From Acidimicrobiaceae bacterium (GTDB lineage: Bacteria > Actinomycetota > Acidimicrobiia > Acidimicrobiales > RAAP-2): a stretch of 37,656 nucleotides of DNA. Below are positions 1-8,932 of the stretch, piece by piece. The stretch lies in assembly GCA_027355725.1 (NCBI GenBank), contig DAIEHI010000048.1, positions 1-37,656 on the forward strand. The letters are read 5' to 3'. The stretch's first letter is position 1; every line of letters begins with the position of its first letter. The notes under the pieces are model-generated. The model was not told where the DNA came from. It saw only the letters and a program-made list of their open reading frames with translations, and did no database searches. Position numbers and translations under genes: made by a program.

Positions 1-1
1 G

Positions 2-559
2 ACGCTCGCGCGACGTCTTCGTGGGGAACGTGGCGAGAGTGAGCCGACGTCTGAGCAGATGGGGTTCTTTGGCCAGCGCGGAGCGGGCGATGACCGGGCG
101 CAGGCGGCGGCGTATCGCGTACGTCAACGTCTGGGGGTTGACGCAGTGATGGTCGCGTCACTGCGCGGAGGTCGGGCCCCCGAGGACCGCGCGTCGCTCG
201 TGCCGTTTGGGTCACCGCCCTTTCCAACACTGGAGACTGCGCCGTGGCCAGGTCAGTTTCGCGCGCCCGCGCCCGCCATGACATTGCGTCATCGGGTGGC
301 GGTGCAATTACAGGATCAGTGTGGCGAACCCGTTCGTGTGGGGTCACGTGGGCTCTTGAGCGCGGAGCCATCGTCGCTACTCTTCTCCAATCAAGCCCGC
401 CACGAGGTCGTGTGGCATGCGGGTCCCTGGCCACTGGTGGAGCGTTGGTGGGTGATTGATCGGCGTCGTGCCCACCTACAGGTGGTGCTCGCCCACGGTG
501 AGGCGGTGCTACTCGTAGCGGAACTCGATCGTTGGTGGATTGTCGGGATGTACGACTGA
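2..559 (+). CDS. imuB: ImuB, C-terminal part (Y-family polymerase-like mutasome subunit), 5' truncated by window edge
   Basis: The reading frame is open from base 2 with no start needed, so only the last 185 residues are visible. The end carries the ImuB-type tail, with GPWPLVERWW followed by a short basic stretch and a hydrophobic LL(V)AEL segment. ImuB is a catalytically inactive Y-family relative that bridges the beta clamp, ImuA' and DnaE2 during damage-induced mutagenesis; this role is family knowledge. The polymerase-like core and any clamp-binding motif lie upstream of the window. Its TGA overlaps the ATG of dnaE2 by one base (TGATG at 557-561), which implies translational coupling and supports the assignment. 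Any SOS operator would be outside the window. Confidence 0.85.
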   Translation, partial: TLARRLRGERGESEPTSEQMGFFGQRGAGDDRAQAAAYRVRQRLGVDAVMVASLRGGRAPEDRASLVPFGSPPFPTLETAPWPGQFRAPAPAMTLRHRVAVQLQDQCGEPVRVGSRGLLSAEPSSLLFSNQARHEVVWHAGPWPLVERWWVIDRRRAHLQVVLAHGEAVLLVAELDRWWIVGMYD

Positions 560-3500
560 TGGTGGTGTATGGGGAACTGCACGCCCATTCTGGTTTTAGT
601 TTCCTCGATGGAGCGAGTGATCCTGAGGAACTCGTGAGTGAGGCGGCTCGTCTGGGTCTTTCGGGCCTCGGCCTCACTGATCATCACGGTCTCTACGGTG
701 TGGTGCGTTTTGCCGAGGCGGCACGGGCACTTGGGGTCGCAACCGTGTTTGGGGCTGAGTTGACACTCGACGGACACGACGACCGAGTGGGGGTGCCCGA
801 TCCCACCGGGGACCATCTTGTGGTCCTCGCTCGCTCACCCGAGGGTTATCGCCGCCTGGCGACGATGCTGGGTGAGGCACATCTCGCGCGTGGGGAGAAG
901 GGCGCGCCACGATTCACTCTCGAACAAGTGGCGCAGGCGAGCGGCGAGTGGCTGGTACTGACGGGATGTCGCAAGGGTCCAATGACGCGCGCGCTGATGC
1001 GAGAAGGTCCTCGCAGCGCTGATCGCGAGCTCGCACGCCTTATCGAAGCCTTCGGTCGTGAGAACCTTGCGGTCGAACTGTGGGACCACGGAGGGTTCGA
1101 TGACGTGGCACGCAATGACGTACTCGCTCAACTCGCGCTGCACCGAGGTGTCGCGCCAGTGGCGACGGGCAATGTCCATTACGCCACACCCGACGCATTC
1201 GCGAGGGCCAATGTCCTGTCAGCCATTCGTGCGCGTCGTAGCCTCGAAGAGATGCAGGGATGGCTCTCGGCGTCGCCTCTCGCACATCTACGTGGCGACG
1301 CAGAACAGCGACGTCGTTTCGCGCGTTGGCCGGGTGTTGTTGACTACGCGGGAGAACTCGCGGTCGACTTGGCCTTCGATCTACGCCTAGTGGCCCCGAA
1401 CCTTCCGGCGTTCCCCACTCCTACGGGAACCGACGAGCAGTCGTACCTGACGGCGCTCGTGAGTGAAGGAGCGACGCTTCGCTACGGTGCGCGCGACGCC
1501 GAGCGTGTGGCGGGCGCATGGCGCCAGATTGACCACGAGCTCGGTGTTATCGGTGCACTTGGCTTTGCGGGATATTTCCTCACCGTGTGGGACATCACCG
1601 AATTCTGTCGGCGCGAGAACATCTATTGCCAGGGCCGAGGGTCGGCCGCGAACTCCGCGGTGTGTTTCTCACTCGGCATCACGAACGCGGACGCGGTGGC
1701 GCTCAACCTCTTCTTCGAGCGATTTCTCTCGCCAGCCCGCGACGGTCCACCCGATATCGATGTCGACATCGAGTCGGGTCGACGAGAGGAGGTGATCCAA
1801 TACGTCTACGAGCGCTACGGTCGACGTCACGCAGCCCAGGTGGCCGCGGTCATCACGTATCGACCTCGCTCGGCACTGCGTGACGTGGCACGGGCCTTCG
1901 GGTTTTCCGAGCACGAGGCGAACGCACTACGTGACAGCGTTGATCGTCAGAGCATGACTGCAACATCGAGTGAGGTGCCCGAGTTGGTGGTGACAATGGC
2001 CAACCAGTTGCTCACACGCCCGCGTCATCTGGGTATCCACTCGGCCGGCATGGTGCTCTGTGATCGGCCGGTCCTTGAGGTCTGTCCGGTTGAGTGGGGG
2101 CGCACGCCCGGACGAACGGTGCTGCAGTGGGACAAGGACGACTGCGCCGCTATTGGTTTGGTGAAATTCGATCTCCTCGGACTCGGCATGCTCGACGCAC
2201 TGCACCGCGCGGTGGATCAGGTGTCGGCCTTTCACGGCGTCGATCTCGATTTGGCGATGCTGCCCCAAGAATCAGCTGTCTATGACCTGCTTTGTGAGGC
2301 GGATACCGTCGGCGTCTTCCAGGTCGAGTCACGCGCGCAAATGGCCACGCTGCCCAGGGTCCAGCCGCGTTGTTTCTACGATCTGGTCATCGAGGTGGCC
2401 CTCATCCGTCCGGGCCCCATCCAGGGCAATGCGGTGAATCCCTATATCCGTCGACGTCGTGGCGACGAACCCGTGACGTACCTGCACCCGCGTCTAGAGC
2501 CGATTCTCTCGCGAACACTCGGTGTGCCGCTCTTTCAAGAACAACTCATGGAGATGGCCGTCGCGGTCGCCGGCTTCTCGCCAGCCGAGGCGGACGAACT
2601 ACGCCAAGCAATGGCTGCGAAACGCTCGGAGTTGCGCATGCTCAAACTCAAGAGTCGCTTCTATGCGGGTATGGCCGCCAACGGCATCACGGGCAGTGCG
2701 GCGGATCAACTCTTTGATGCGTTGGCAGCGTTCTCGAATTTTGGGTTTCCCGAGTCGCACTCGGTCTCTTTTGCGCACCTCGTGTACTGCTCGGCGTGGA
2801 TCAAGTACCACTACCCGGCGGCATTCCTCGTGTCGCTGTTGAATGCCCAACCACTCGGCTTCTGGTCGCCCCAGAGCCTGGTCGCTGACGCGCAGCGTCA
2901 CGGGGTGGTGGTGCATCGTCCTGACGTGAATCGCTCGGGGGTTGAGGCGACATTAGAGGGAAGCGTCGAGCACCCTGAAGTTCGACTCGGTCTGGGGACG
3001 TTACGCGCCATTGGAGTTGAACTCGCCACACGCATCGTGCAGGGTGCCCCGTGGCGGGGACCCGAGGACCTCGTGCGTCGTGCGTCGTGTCAGCAGCATC
3101 ATCTCGAAGCGTTGGCCGCGGCGGGCGCGTTGGACTCGTTCGAGAAGAGCCGCCGTGCTCAGGTGTGGGCGGCCGGTCCCGCCGCCCAGGGAACCTCTGA
3201 CCGATTGGCGGGGGTGGTGACCGGCCTCGACGCACCCGAACTTCCTCGCGTGAGCGAACTCGAGCGAGTCGCTGATGACCTCTGGTCAATGGGTCTCACG
3301 CCCGACGCGACCGCCATTGCGCTGGCGAGGGAGGAACTCAACCGTCGCGGTGTGACGCGTGCTGACGCGTTGAGTTCGGTGGAGGCGACGAGAGTCACCG
3401 TGGCCGGCGTGGTCACACATCGCCAGCACCCTGAGACGGCCAACGGTGCGGTGTTCTTGAACCTCGAAGATGAGACCGGTCACGTCAACGCGATCTTCTC

Positions 3501-3660
3501 CAAGGGCGCGTGGGCGCGCTGGTCGACAGTGGCCCGACGTTCGCCGGCGTTGGTGCTTCGTGGTTCACTGCAGCGCGGCCAAGGCACTCTCGCCTTGATG
3601 GTCGAGTCGGTCGAACCGCTCGTCCTGGGCGCAACCGTCCCCTCGAGGGACTGGCACTAG
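559..3660 (+). CDS. dnaE2: Error-prone DNA polymerase DnaE2 (ImuC)
   Basis: A 1033-residue C-family polymerase alpha subunit. The N-terminal PHP domain begins YGELHAHSGFSFLDGAS and has TDHHGLYG. The palm carries PDIDVDIESGRREE near residues 398-406, with two catalytic aspartates, and KFDLLGLGML near 535-545 supplies the third. The C-terminal OB fold (VTVAGVVTHRQ...NLEDETG, about 940-985) is present. The protein ends SRDWH, close to the SRDFH ending usual in DnaE2, and lacks the long tau-binding tail of the replicative DnaE1. An earlier in-frame ATG at 532 is possible, but ATG 559 overlaps the imuB stop and begins directly with the conserved PHP sequence. With ImuB it performs translesion synthesis. 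It converges with the PLP-enzyme gene, with 14 bp between stops and no obvious terminator. Confidence 0.95.
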   Translation: MVVYGELHAHSGFSFLDGASDPEELVSEAARLGLSGLGLTDHHGLYGVVRFAEAARALGVATVFGAELTLDGHDDRVGVPDPTGDHLVVLARSPEGYRRLATMLGEAHLARGEKGAPRFTLEQVAQASGEWLVLTGCRKGPMTRALMREGPRSADRELARLIEAFGRENLAVELWDHGGFDDVARNDVLAQLALHRGVAPVATGNVHYATPDAFARANVLSAIRARRSLEEMQGWLSASPLAHLRGDAEQRRRFARWPGVVDYAGELAVDLAFDLRLVAPNLPAFPTPTGTDEQSYLTALVSEGATLRYGARDAERVAGAWRQIDHELGVIGALGFAGYFLTVWDITEFCRRENIYCQGRGSAANSAVCFSLGITNADAVALNLFFERFLSPARDGPPDIDVDIESGRREEVIQYVYERYGRRHAAQVAAVITYRPRSALRDVARAFGFSEHEANALRDSVDRQSMTATSSEVPELVVTMANQLLTRPRHLGIHSAGMVLCDRPVLEVCPVEWGRTPGRTVLQWDKDDCAAIGLVKFDLLGLGMLDALHRAVDQVSAFHGVDLDLAMLPQESAVYDLLCEADTVGVFQVESRAQMATLPRVQPRCFYDLVIEVALIRPGPIQGNAVNPYIRRRRGDEPVTYLHPRLEPILSRTLGVPLFQEQLMEMAVAVAGFSPAEADELRQAMAAKRSELRMLKLKSRFYAGMAANGITGSAADQLFDALAAFSNFGFPESHSVSFAHLVYCSAWIKYHYPAAFLVSLLNAQPLGFWSPQSLVADAQRHGVVVHRPDVNRSGVEATLEGSVEHPEVRLGLGTLRAIGVELATRIVQGAPWRGPEDLVRRASCQQHHLEALAAAGALDSFEKSRRAQVWAAGPAAQGTSDRLAGVVTGLDAPELPRVSELERVADDLWSMGLTPDATAIALAREELNRRGVTRADALSSVEATRVTVAGVVTHRQHPETANGAVFLNLEDETGHVNAIFSKGAWARWSTVARRSPALVLRGSLQRGQGTLALMVESVEPLVLGATVPSRDWH

Positions 3661-3674
3661 ATAAACGTGACTAC

Positions 3675-4955
3675 TCAGGAGCGTTCGTTGTAACCGGCAC
3701 CGATGCCTCTCGAGGGACCATGATGACGCACGGCATCGGACAAATCCTGGAGGAATTGGTCGGCGAAATTCGCGTGCAGGGGCGAAATCATCATGTGCAA
3801 GCCGTGAGGACGAGCGGTGCGATTCAAATTCCAACGACGGTCGTCCATCACGTCGCCAATGGCGAAGATGTCGTCATCGACTGATGTGAAGGTGAGCAGT
3901 GGACCAATGGGATTGCCGAGCACGTGCAACCCGTCAATCGAGGCAATGCCGTTGCGGATCTTCTCGGTGGTGGCGAGAAGACTCGACATGAGCTCGAGGT
4001 ACCCATCCTCTCCGAGGTAGTGCATCGCCGCCCACGCGGCAGCGATGGGACTCGCGGCGCGCGCACCAGCCATTGAAGCGGTGCGGTATCGCCCCGAGGG
4101 CCAGACGTCGTAATCGAAGGTCTGGTGAGCCAGCCACGCAGCATCGCGATAGACAATGACCGACGCCCCCTTGGTCGAGTAACCGTACTTGTGCACGTCA
4201 CACGACATCTGGGTGACACCTTCGAGGCGGAAATCGAACGGGGGCACTTCAACGCCCAAGCGCTCCATGAACGGCAGGACGAAGGCCCCGATGCAGGCGT
4301 CTGAGTGGAAGGGGATCTCGCGACTGAGCGCGAGTGCTGATAACTCCTCAATGGGGTCGATGATCCCGTGCGGGTTGCCGTAGGCCGACCCTACGCACAG
4401 CACGGTGTTCTCATCAATGGCGTCTCGCATGGCGTCGACATCGGCGGCGAAGGTCGCGTCGATCGCCGTCGGGCGGATCTCGAGACCGGTGTAGAAGGCG
4501 GCCTTGGCGAACGCGGGGTGGGCCGATTCGGGGAACACGATGTTGCCCTTGGTGATGCCCTTCTCCTCGCGAGCTCGTTCACGGCTCACGAGCACCGACA
4601 AGAAGATCGATTCAGTGCCCCCAGAGGAATAACCCGCGCCACTGCCTTCGGGCGCGTTCACGAGTGCTGAGGTCATCTCGGTGACGTCTCGTTGCATCGA
4701 ACCAAGACTTGGAAATTTGAGCGGATTGAGTGCGTTCTCAAAAACGTAGGCGAGGTTGGCCTCGATCAGGAGCTCATCGAGATCGCTGCGACCCGTGGGG
4801 TAGACGAGGTTGAACGTCTTACCGTGGTGCCAGTCTGCATCGGCACTCTTTCGTGCGAAGAGTTCGGCGAAGACCGCCGCGCTCGACTGTCCGCGTTGCG
4901 GCAGTCGCGCCCTTTCACGTTGTGATCCTCCGTGCTCGACGTGCGCGTTCGCCAT
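3675..4955 (-). CDS. PLP-dependent lyase/decarboxylase, sphingosine-1-phosphate lyase-like
   Basis: A 426-residue fold-type I PLP enzyme. GYSSGGTESIFLSVL is the cofactor phosphate region of group II decarboxylases and S1P lyases. The HSDACIGAFVLPF aspartate pairs with the pyridine nitrogen. SCDVHKYGYSTKGASV holds the Schiff-base lysine (K256), and HKYGY followed by KG is more like S1P lyase than glutamate or aromatic decarboxylases. Length and N-terminal YPTGRSDLDELL also fit the S1P-lyase branch. The substrate is unknown: bacteria of this type rarely make sphingolipids, so a phosphoethanolamine-type or amino-acid substrate is equally possible. The start ATG has a good ribosome site (AAGGAAG). 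It is divergent from the nitrilase gene across about 120 bp. Confidence 0.8.
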   Translation of the reverse strand: MANAHVEHGGSQRERARLPQRGQSSAAVFAELFARKSADADWHHGKTFNLVYPTGRSDLDELLIEANLAYVFENALNPLKFPSLGSMQRDVTEMTSALVNAPEGSGAGYSSGGTESIFLSVLVSRERAREEKGITKGNIVFPESAHPAFAKAAFYTGLEIRPTAIDATFAADVDAMRDAIDENTVLCVGSAYGNPHGIIDPIEELSALALSREIPFHSDACIGAFVLPFMERLGVEVPPFDFRLEGVTQMSCDVHKYGYSTKGASVIVYRDAAWLAHQTFDYDVWPSGRYRTASMAGARAASPIAAAWAAMHYLGEDGYLELMSSLLATTEKIRNGIASIDGLHVLGNPIGPLLTFTSVDDDIFAIGDVMDDRRWNLNRTARPHGLHMMISPLHANFADQFLQDLSDAVRHHGPSRGIGAGYNERS

Positions 4956-5076
4956 GTTCTTCCTTCGCTAGTGCTCGAATTCACCTTAAGTCGGGCCACG
5001 TGAAGTTTCCAGACGAGCGAACGCATTGCGTCCGCTCGCGGTACGGTGGTGTCACGTTTATCAAAGGAAAGAGCGA

Positions 5077-5931
5077 GTGGAGGCTGGCGCCAACGTCACC
5101 GTCGCCGCGCTGCAACTTACGTCAGGCGCGGATGAATCTTTCAATGTCGATCACGCCCTCGCGCTGCTCACCAAGGCCGTGGCCAAGGGTGCGACGTACA
5201 TACAGCTGCCCGAATACTTCAACTATTACGGCTCGCCGCGACGCTATGGCGACCTCGCCCAGTCCATCCCTGGTCCGCTCACGGATCGACTTGGCGAGTT
5301 CGCTCGAGCCAACGGGGTGACCATCCACGTGGGCAGCATGCTCGAGCGCTCGAACGACCCTGAGCGGTTCTTTAATACCAGTGTCGTCATTGGCGCCGAC
5401 GGCAACATTCGAGCGACATATCGCAAGGTGCACCTCTTTGATATCGAGGTACCCGGTGAGGTCTCCTATCAAGAGTCGCGCGCGATTCGTGCGGGCGAGC
5501 AGATCGTCACCGTCGAGCTCGAAGAATTCTGTCTTGGATTGTCAATTTGCTTCGACGTTCGTTTTCCCGAGCTCTATCGAAGCTTGGCTCTCCAAGGTGC
5601 GACGGTGCTCGCGGTGCCGTCGGCGTTCAACGCTCGAACCGGCGAAGCACACTGGGACGTGCTCGTTCGCGCACGCGCGATCGAGAATCTCTGTTTTGTG
5701 ATCGCCGCCACTCAGGCCGGCACCACCGCCGAGGGACTCTCTTCGTACGGACACGCGATGATCGTCGATCCCTGGGGTGAGGTACTCGCCGCGAGCCAAC
5801 TCGAAGGCGAAGACGTGATCGTTGCGACGATTGACCTCGACGAGGTGGCGCGACGACGTGCGCAGATCGCCACGCTTCAACTGCGTCGTCCGGACCTTTA
5901 TGGCCTCAATATCGATAAGAGCGGTGACTGA
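5077..5931 (+). CDS. Carbon-nitrogen hydrolase (nitrilase superfamily, Nit-like amidase)
   Basis: A 284-residue C-N hydrolase. The catalytic triad is visible as E46 (LPEYF), K117 (YRKVHLFD) and C158 (LSICFDVRFPELYR), with spacing typical of Nit1/Nit2 amidases. Related enzymes hydrolyse deaminated glutathione or omega-amidate substrates; KVHLFDIEVPG and CFDVRFPELYR resemble that branch, but the substrate cannot be assigned. GTG 5077 is chosen because a strong purine-rich site (AAAGGAAAGAG, 5063-5073) precedes it and the conserved fold starts a few residues later; an in-frame TTG at 5026 would add 17 unconserved residues. Cytosolic, with no signal peptide. It appears monocistronic, with about 200 bp before the next gene. 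Confidence 0.85.
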   Translation: MEAGANVTVAALQLTSGADESFNVDHALALLTKAVAKGATYIQLPEYFNYYGSPRRYGDLAQSIPGPLTDRLGEFARANGVTIHVGSMLERSNDPERFFNTSVVIGADGNIRATYRKVHLFDIEVPGEVSYQESRAIRAGEQIVTVELEEFCLGLSICFDVRFPELYRSLALQGATVLAVPSAFNARTGEAHWDVLVRARAIENLCFVIAATQAGTTAEGLSSYGHAMIVDPWGEVLAASQLEGEDVIVATIDLDEVARRRAQIATLQLRRPDLYGLNIDKSGD

Positions 5932-6134
5932 GGCGTACGTTGCCCACGCGAACGCACGGCAGCGTCGGTGGTCGAGAGTTAAGTGATTACATCTTTATGA
6001 CCTCCTTCGAAGGTCGTTGAGTCGGCTCGTTGTGGCACTCGGGGTCGCCGATTGCGAGAGCTGGATGCGTTCGAGCCAGTGTCCACACTCGTGATGGTCG
6101 AATTTGTCCGTTGGCGCTCGCTAACCTCTCGATA
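5932..6134 (+). other. Intergenic region upstream of the response regulator
   Basis: No gene is visible. The region contains a perfect 10-bp palindrome CCTTCGAAGG (within GACCTCCTTCGAAGGTC, near 6001-6017) and ends with the box TAACCT at 6122-6127. The palindrome could be an operator or part of a weak hairpin after the nitrilase gene, but there is no T-run to call it a terminator. Confidence 0.35.
6122..6127 (+). promoter_or_regulatory. Candidate -10 box for a leaderless transcript
   Basis: TAACCT lies 7 nt before GTG 6135. There is no Shine-Dalgarno sequence between box and start, so transcription would begin at or next to the start codon. No convincing -35 hexamer is seen. Confidence 0.5.
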
Positions 6135-6791
6135 GTGAGTGGTTCCAACGAGACAATTGCCGTAGCGGTAGTAGACGACCACTTGATGCTCGCTGAGATG
6201 TTGTCACTGGTCATCAGTTCACAAGACGACATGCGCCTCGTGGGTATCGCTCACGGCGTTGATGAGGCGATTGCGCTCGTACAGGCCGAACAGCCCCAGG
6301 TGGTCCTCATGGACTTCACACTGCCCGACGGTGACGGGATCACCGCAGTGAGAATCATCAACGAGCGCTGGCCATCGACGCACGTGGTCATGTTGTCGGG
6401 CATCGATACTGATGATCTACTCGAGCGGGCCATTGAGGTGGGTTGCGTTGGCTATCTCGTGAAGGATCGACCCGTCGAGGATGTGCTGCGCGCAGTACGA
6501 AGCGCCGCGCGAGGTGAACTGCTCTTTAGCGCCCCCGAGCTCTCGCGGATGCTCGGACGTCTTCGCAAACCGTCGAGCCCGAGTATGGAATGGCTCACGG
6601 CGCGTGAACTAGAGGTGTTGCGACTTCTGGCGAAGGGGCACTCCACTGAGGGTATTGCCAGTCAACTCTTCATTTCGGTGAACACGGTCCGCAACCATGT
6701 GGGTCGGATTCTCAACAAACTGGGTGCCCACTCAAAACTTGAGGCCGTGGCAATCGCGGCGCGTGACAAGTTGGTCAACCTCAACGACTGA
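6135..6791 (+). CDS. NarL/FixJ-family response regulator
   Basis: A 218-residue two-domain regulator. The receiver domain has the acidic pair D14-D15 (VVDDHLML), phosphoacceptor D60 (VVLMDFTLPDGDG), the T/S switch position in VVMLSGID and the lysine in YLVKDRP. A LuxR-type helix-turn-helix follows at about 154-210, beginning LTARELEVLRLLAKG and with recognition helix SVNTVRNHVGRIL. GTG 6135 is preferred because it removes an unconserved extension and has a -10 box 7 nt upstream; upstream in-frame starts exist. The gene converges with a LOV-domain hybrid kinase, with 26 bp between the two stop codons. Pairing with that kinase is plausible but unproven, because the kinase carries its own receiver. 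Confidence 0.88.
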   Translation: MSGSNETIAVAVVDDHLMLAEMLSLVISSQDDMRLVGIAHGVDEAIALVQAEQPQVVLMDFTLPDGDGITAVRIINERWPSTHVVMLSGIDTDDLLERAIEVGCVGYLVKDRPVEDVLRAVRSAARGELLFSAPELSRMLGRLRKPSSPSMEWLTARELEVLRLLAKGHSTEGIASQLFISVNTVRNHVGRILNKLGAHSKLEAVAIAARDKLVNLND

Positions 6792-6817
6792 GAGCTCGTG
6801 GTCATGTTCAAAGGCGA

Positions 6818-8932
6818 TCACCCTTCGTCGAGGCGACGGCGGATGGCTCTAGCGACGGTGATGGTCTGGTAAGGCTTTTCGATCACGTCATAGTCCTCTT
6901 CGGGTCGGTCCTCGCGGGTCAAGAGCCCCGCGGTATAGCCCGAGGTGAAGATGATCTTGAGATCGGGCTGCTCTTCGAGGAGATGATCCGCGAGTTGGCG
7001 TCCGTTCATGCCCGGCATGATCACGTCAGTGAGTAAGACATCGATGCGCTGCTCACTGGCTCGTGCGATCTCGAGGGCCTCTGAGCCGCTCGACGCGTGC
7101 AGCACGGTGAAACCGTGGCTGCGAAGGGCCGAAACGAGGAGATGGCGTGCCTCTTCGAGATTCTCCACGATCAGGATCGTCTCAGTGCCGAACACGTCAA
7201 TGTCATCGTCGACAGGGCTGGACAGGCGAGGAGGCGAACTCTCGAAGTGGTCGTCGACAGGTTTGACGGAGGGAAAGTAGATACGAAAACTCGTGCCGAT
7301 CCCCACTTCACTCTCGACACTCACGTGACCATGGCTCTGACGCACGATGCCGTAGACCGAGGCGAGCCCGAGACCTGTGCCTGACCCTTTGGTCGTGAAG
7401 AAGGGTTCGAAGACCCGCTTCTTCGTCTCCTCATCCATGCCCTCCCCGTCATCGATCACTTCGAGGACCACATAGGACGTCTCGTCGTCCTCGTCGCTCG
7501 CGAGACGCAAGTTGCGCGCCTGCGCGGGGCCGATCATCCGAGAGCGCAGTTGAATTGTGCCCCCTTCGCTCAGTGCGTCGGCGGCGTTGGCCACGAGATT
7601 GAAAATGCACTGCTGGATCTGTGACGTGTCGAGCACGGCGTATTCGAGCGGGGAGTGCAGGGTGGTCTTTAAGGTGATGCCCGGCTTGATCAGTGGCTCA
7701 ATGAGAACGAGGGCTTCGTTGATCGCGTCATTGAGATTGAGCAGCGTGGGGCGATGGATCTGTTGACGTGAGTATGCGAGGAGTTGTCGGGTGAGTCGAG
7801 CGCCACTTCGTACCGCTTCTTGGATGCGCGAGACGGCGGCGGTGTGCTGCTCCTCACTGGTTGGTGTCGAGATCATCGTGGCGTAACCCTGGATGACGAG
7901 CAACAGATTGTTGAAGTCGTGAGCGATGCCACCCGCGAGCGTGCCAATGGCCTCAAGTTTCTGGGACTGGGCCAATTGACTCTCAAGACGCTGGCGGTCG
8001 CTGTTGTCTGAGATGACCCCCACGTAGCGGATCAAGTCGCCTTGGTCGCTGAAGAAGGGGAAGAGGGAGAGATGGTTCCAGAACGGCTCGCCGTTCTTCT
8101 TGTAATTGATGAGATCTACGTCGCAGGCGACCTTTGACGCCAGCGCCTCGCGCATCCGCTGAATGGCTTCAAGGTCGCTATCGGGGCCCTGAAGGAAGCG
8201 ACAATTCCTTCCCACCACGTCTCTCAGGCTGTAGCCAGTGAGCCGCTCGAAGCTCGTATTGACAAAGATGATCGGATAGTCAGGCACCGTCGCATCCGCG
8301 ACCACTAGTCCGTGAGAGATCTTCGAGAGTGCGTAGTCGCGCATCGCGGTCAATTCATTGAGATGGTTCAGTGCATCTCGTTGCACATAGTGTGCGAGCG
8401 CGAGCGACGCCATGGATGCAACGTGTTCGAGTGTGCTCGTGAGGCCTGGTGTGAATCTGTCCTCCTCGCTCGAATAGATGACCAGCGACGCCATGGGAAT
8501 TTGATCGATCACGAGCGGGAGTGCGATCGCGGAGGCGAAGTTGGCGCGCACGCTGGCGTCGTGCCACGGCTTCATGCCTGAATCATTTGCGATGGACTGC
8601 ACGACAATGGTTTTGCCGCTCAGCAGTGATCGCCCGACTGGACCTTTGGCGTAGACGTCACCCGCGATGGCGGTGAAGAGTGCGTCATCCAGGTACCCGT
8701 GGTCTTGGCCGCACCGCGCTAGGGCGTGAATCGTGCCACCCGCGACTGAGCCCACCCACGAGAACTCAACGCCGCTGATGTCGTGAGTGATTCGACACAA
8801 CTCCTCGTACAACTCGTGGGCGTCACCACTCCTCACGCACGCCAGTGTCACGTCTTCGAGCAAGCCCAAACGCTCTTGGTTCTCAAGAGGCGACGAGTCG
8901 CCGCCGTTGTGCGCTGAGTGGGGAATCGTCAC
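6818..8932 (-). CDS. Hybrid sensor histidine kinase: GAF - LOV/PAS - HisKA - HATPase - receiver
   Basis: 704 residues, with no transmembrane segment, so cytosolic. An N-terminal GAF domain spans about 20-180. A PAS domain (about 190-312) has the LOV flavin signature GRNCRFLQGPDSD, with C244 as the adduct cysteine and N276 and N286 at the flavin-binding asparagine positions (C+32 and C+42, as in phototropin LOV2). The position equivalent to the LOV2 signalling glutamine (C+63) is I307, in YVGVISDNS. The HisKA H-box is GTLAGGIAHDFNN (H338), the HATPase has DDGEGMDEE and GTGLGLASVYGI, and the C-terminal receiver has D636 (LLTDVIMPGMNG). The likely role is a blue-light or redox-sensing phosphorelay. 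The start is GTG 8932 with a weak ribosome site, so the true N-terminus could be a little different. Confidence 0.9.
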   Translation of the reverse strand: MTIPHSAHNGGDSSPLENQERLGLLEDVTLACVRSGDAHELYEELCRITHDISGVEFSWVGSVAGGTIHALARCGQDHGYLDDALFTAIAGDVYAKGPVGRSLLSGKTIVVQSIANDSGMKPWHDASVRANFASAIALPLVIDQIPMASLVIYSSEEDRFTPGLTSTLEHVASMASLALAHYVQRDALNHLNELTAMRDYALSKISHGLVVADATVPDYPIIFVNTSFERLTGYSLRDVVGRNCRFLQGPDSDLEAIQRMREALASKVACDVDLINYKKNGEPFWNHLSLFPFFSDQGDLIRYVGVISDNSDRQRLESQLAQSQKLEAIGTLAGGIAHDFNNLLLVIQGYATMISTPTSEEQHTAAVSRIQEAVRSGARLTRQLLAYSRQQIHRPTLLNLNDAINEALVLIEPLIKPGITLKTTLHSPLEYAVLDTSQIQQCIFNLVANAADALSEGGTIQLRSRMIGPAQARNLRLASDEDDETSYVVLEVIDDGEGMDEETKKRVFEPFFTTKGSGTGLGLASVYGIVRQSHGHVSVESEVGIGTSFRIYFPSVKPVDDHFESSPPRLSSPVDDDIDVFGTETILIVENLEEARHLLVSALRSHGFTVLHASSGSEALEIARASEQRIDVLLTDVIMPGMNGRQLADHLLEEQPDLKIIFTSGYTAGLLTREDRPEEDYDVIEKPYQTITVARAIRRRLDEG

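Noticed and set aside
2801..3289. Long open frame of 162 codons on the minus strand inside dnaE2
   Set aside because: It runs opposite a continuous, motif-rich polymerase, has Arg/Pro-rich composition typical of antisense frames in GC-rich DNA, and no ribosome site.
4853..5320. Plus-strand frame of 155 codons across the lyase-nitrilase intergenic region
   Set aside because: It is antisense to the lyase start and overlaps the nitrilase gene; the composition is low-complexity Arg/Ser and no motif is recognised.
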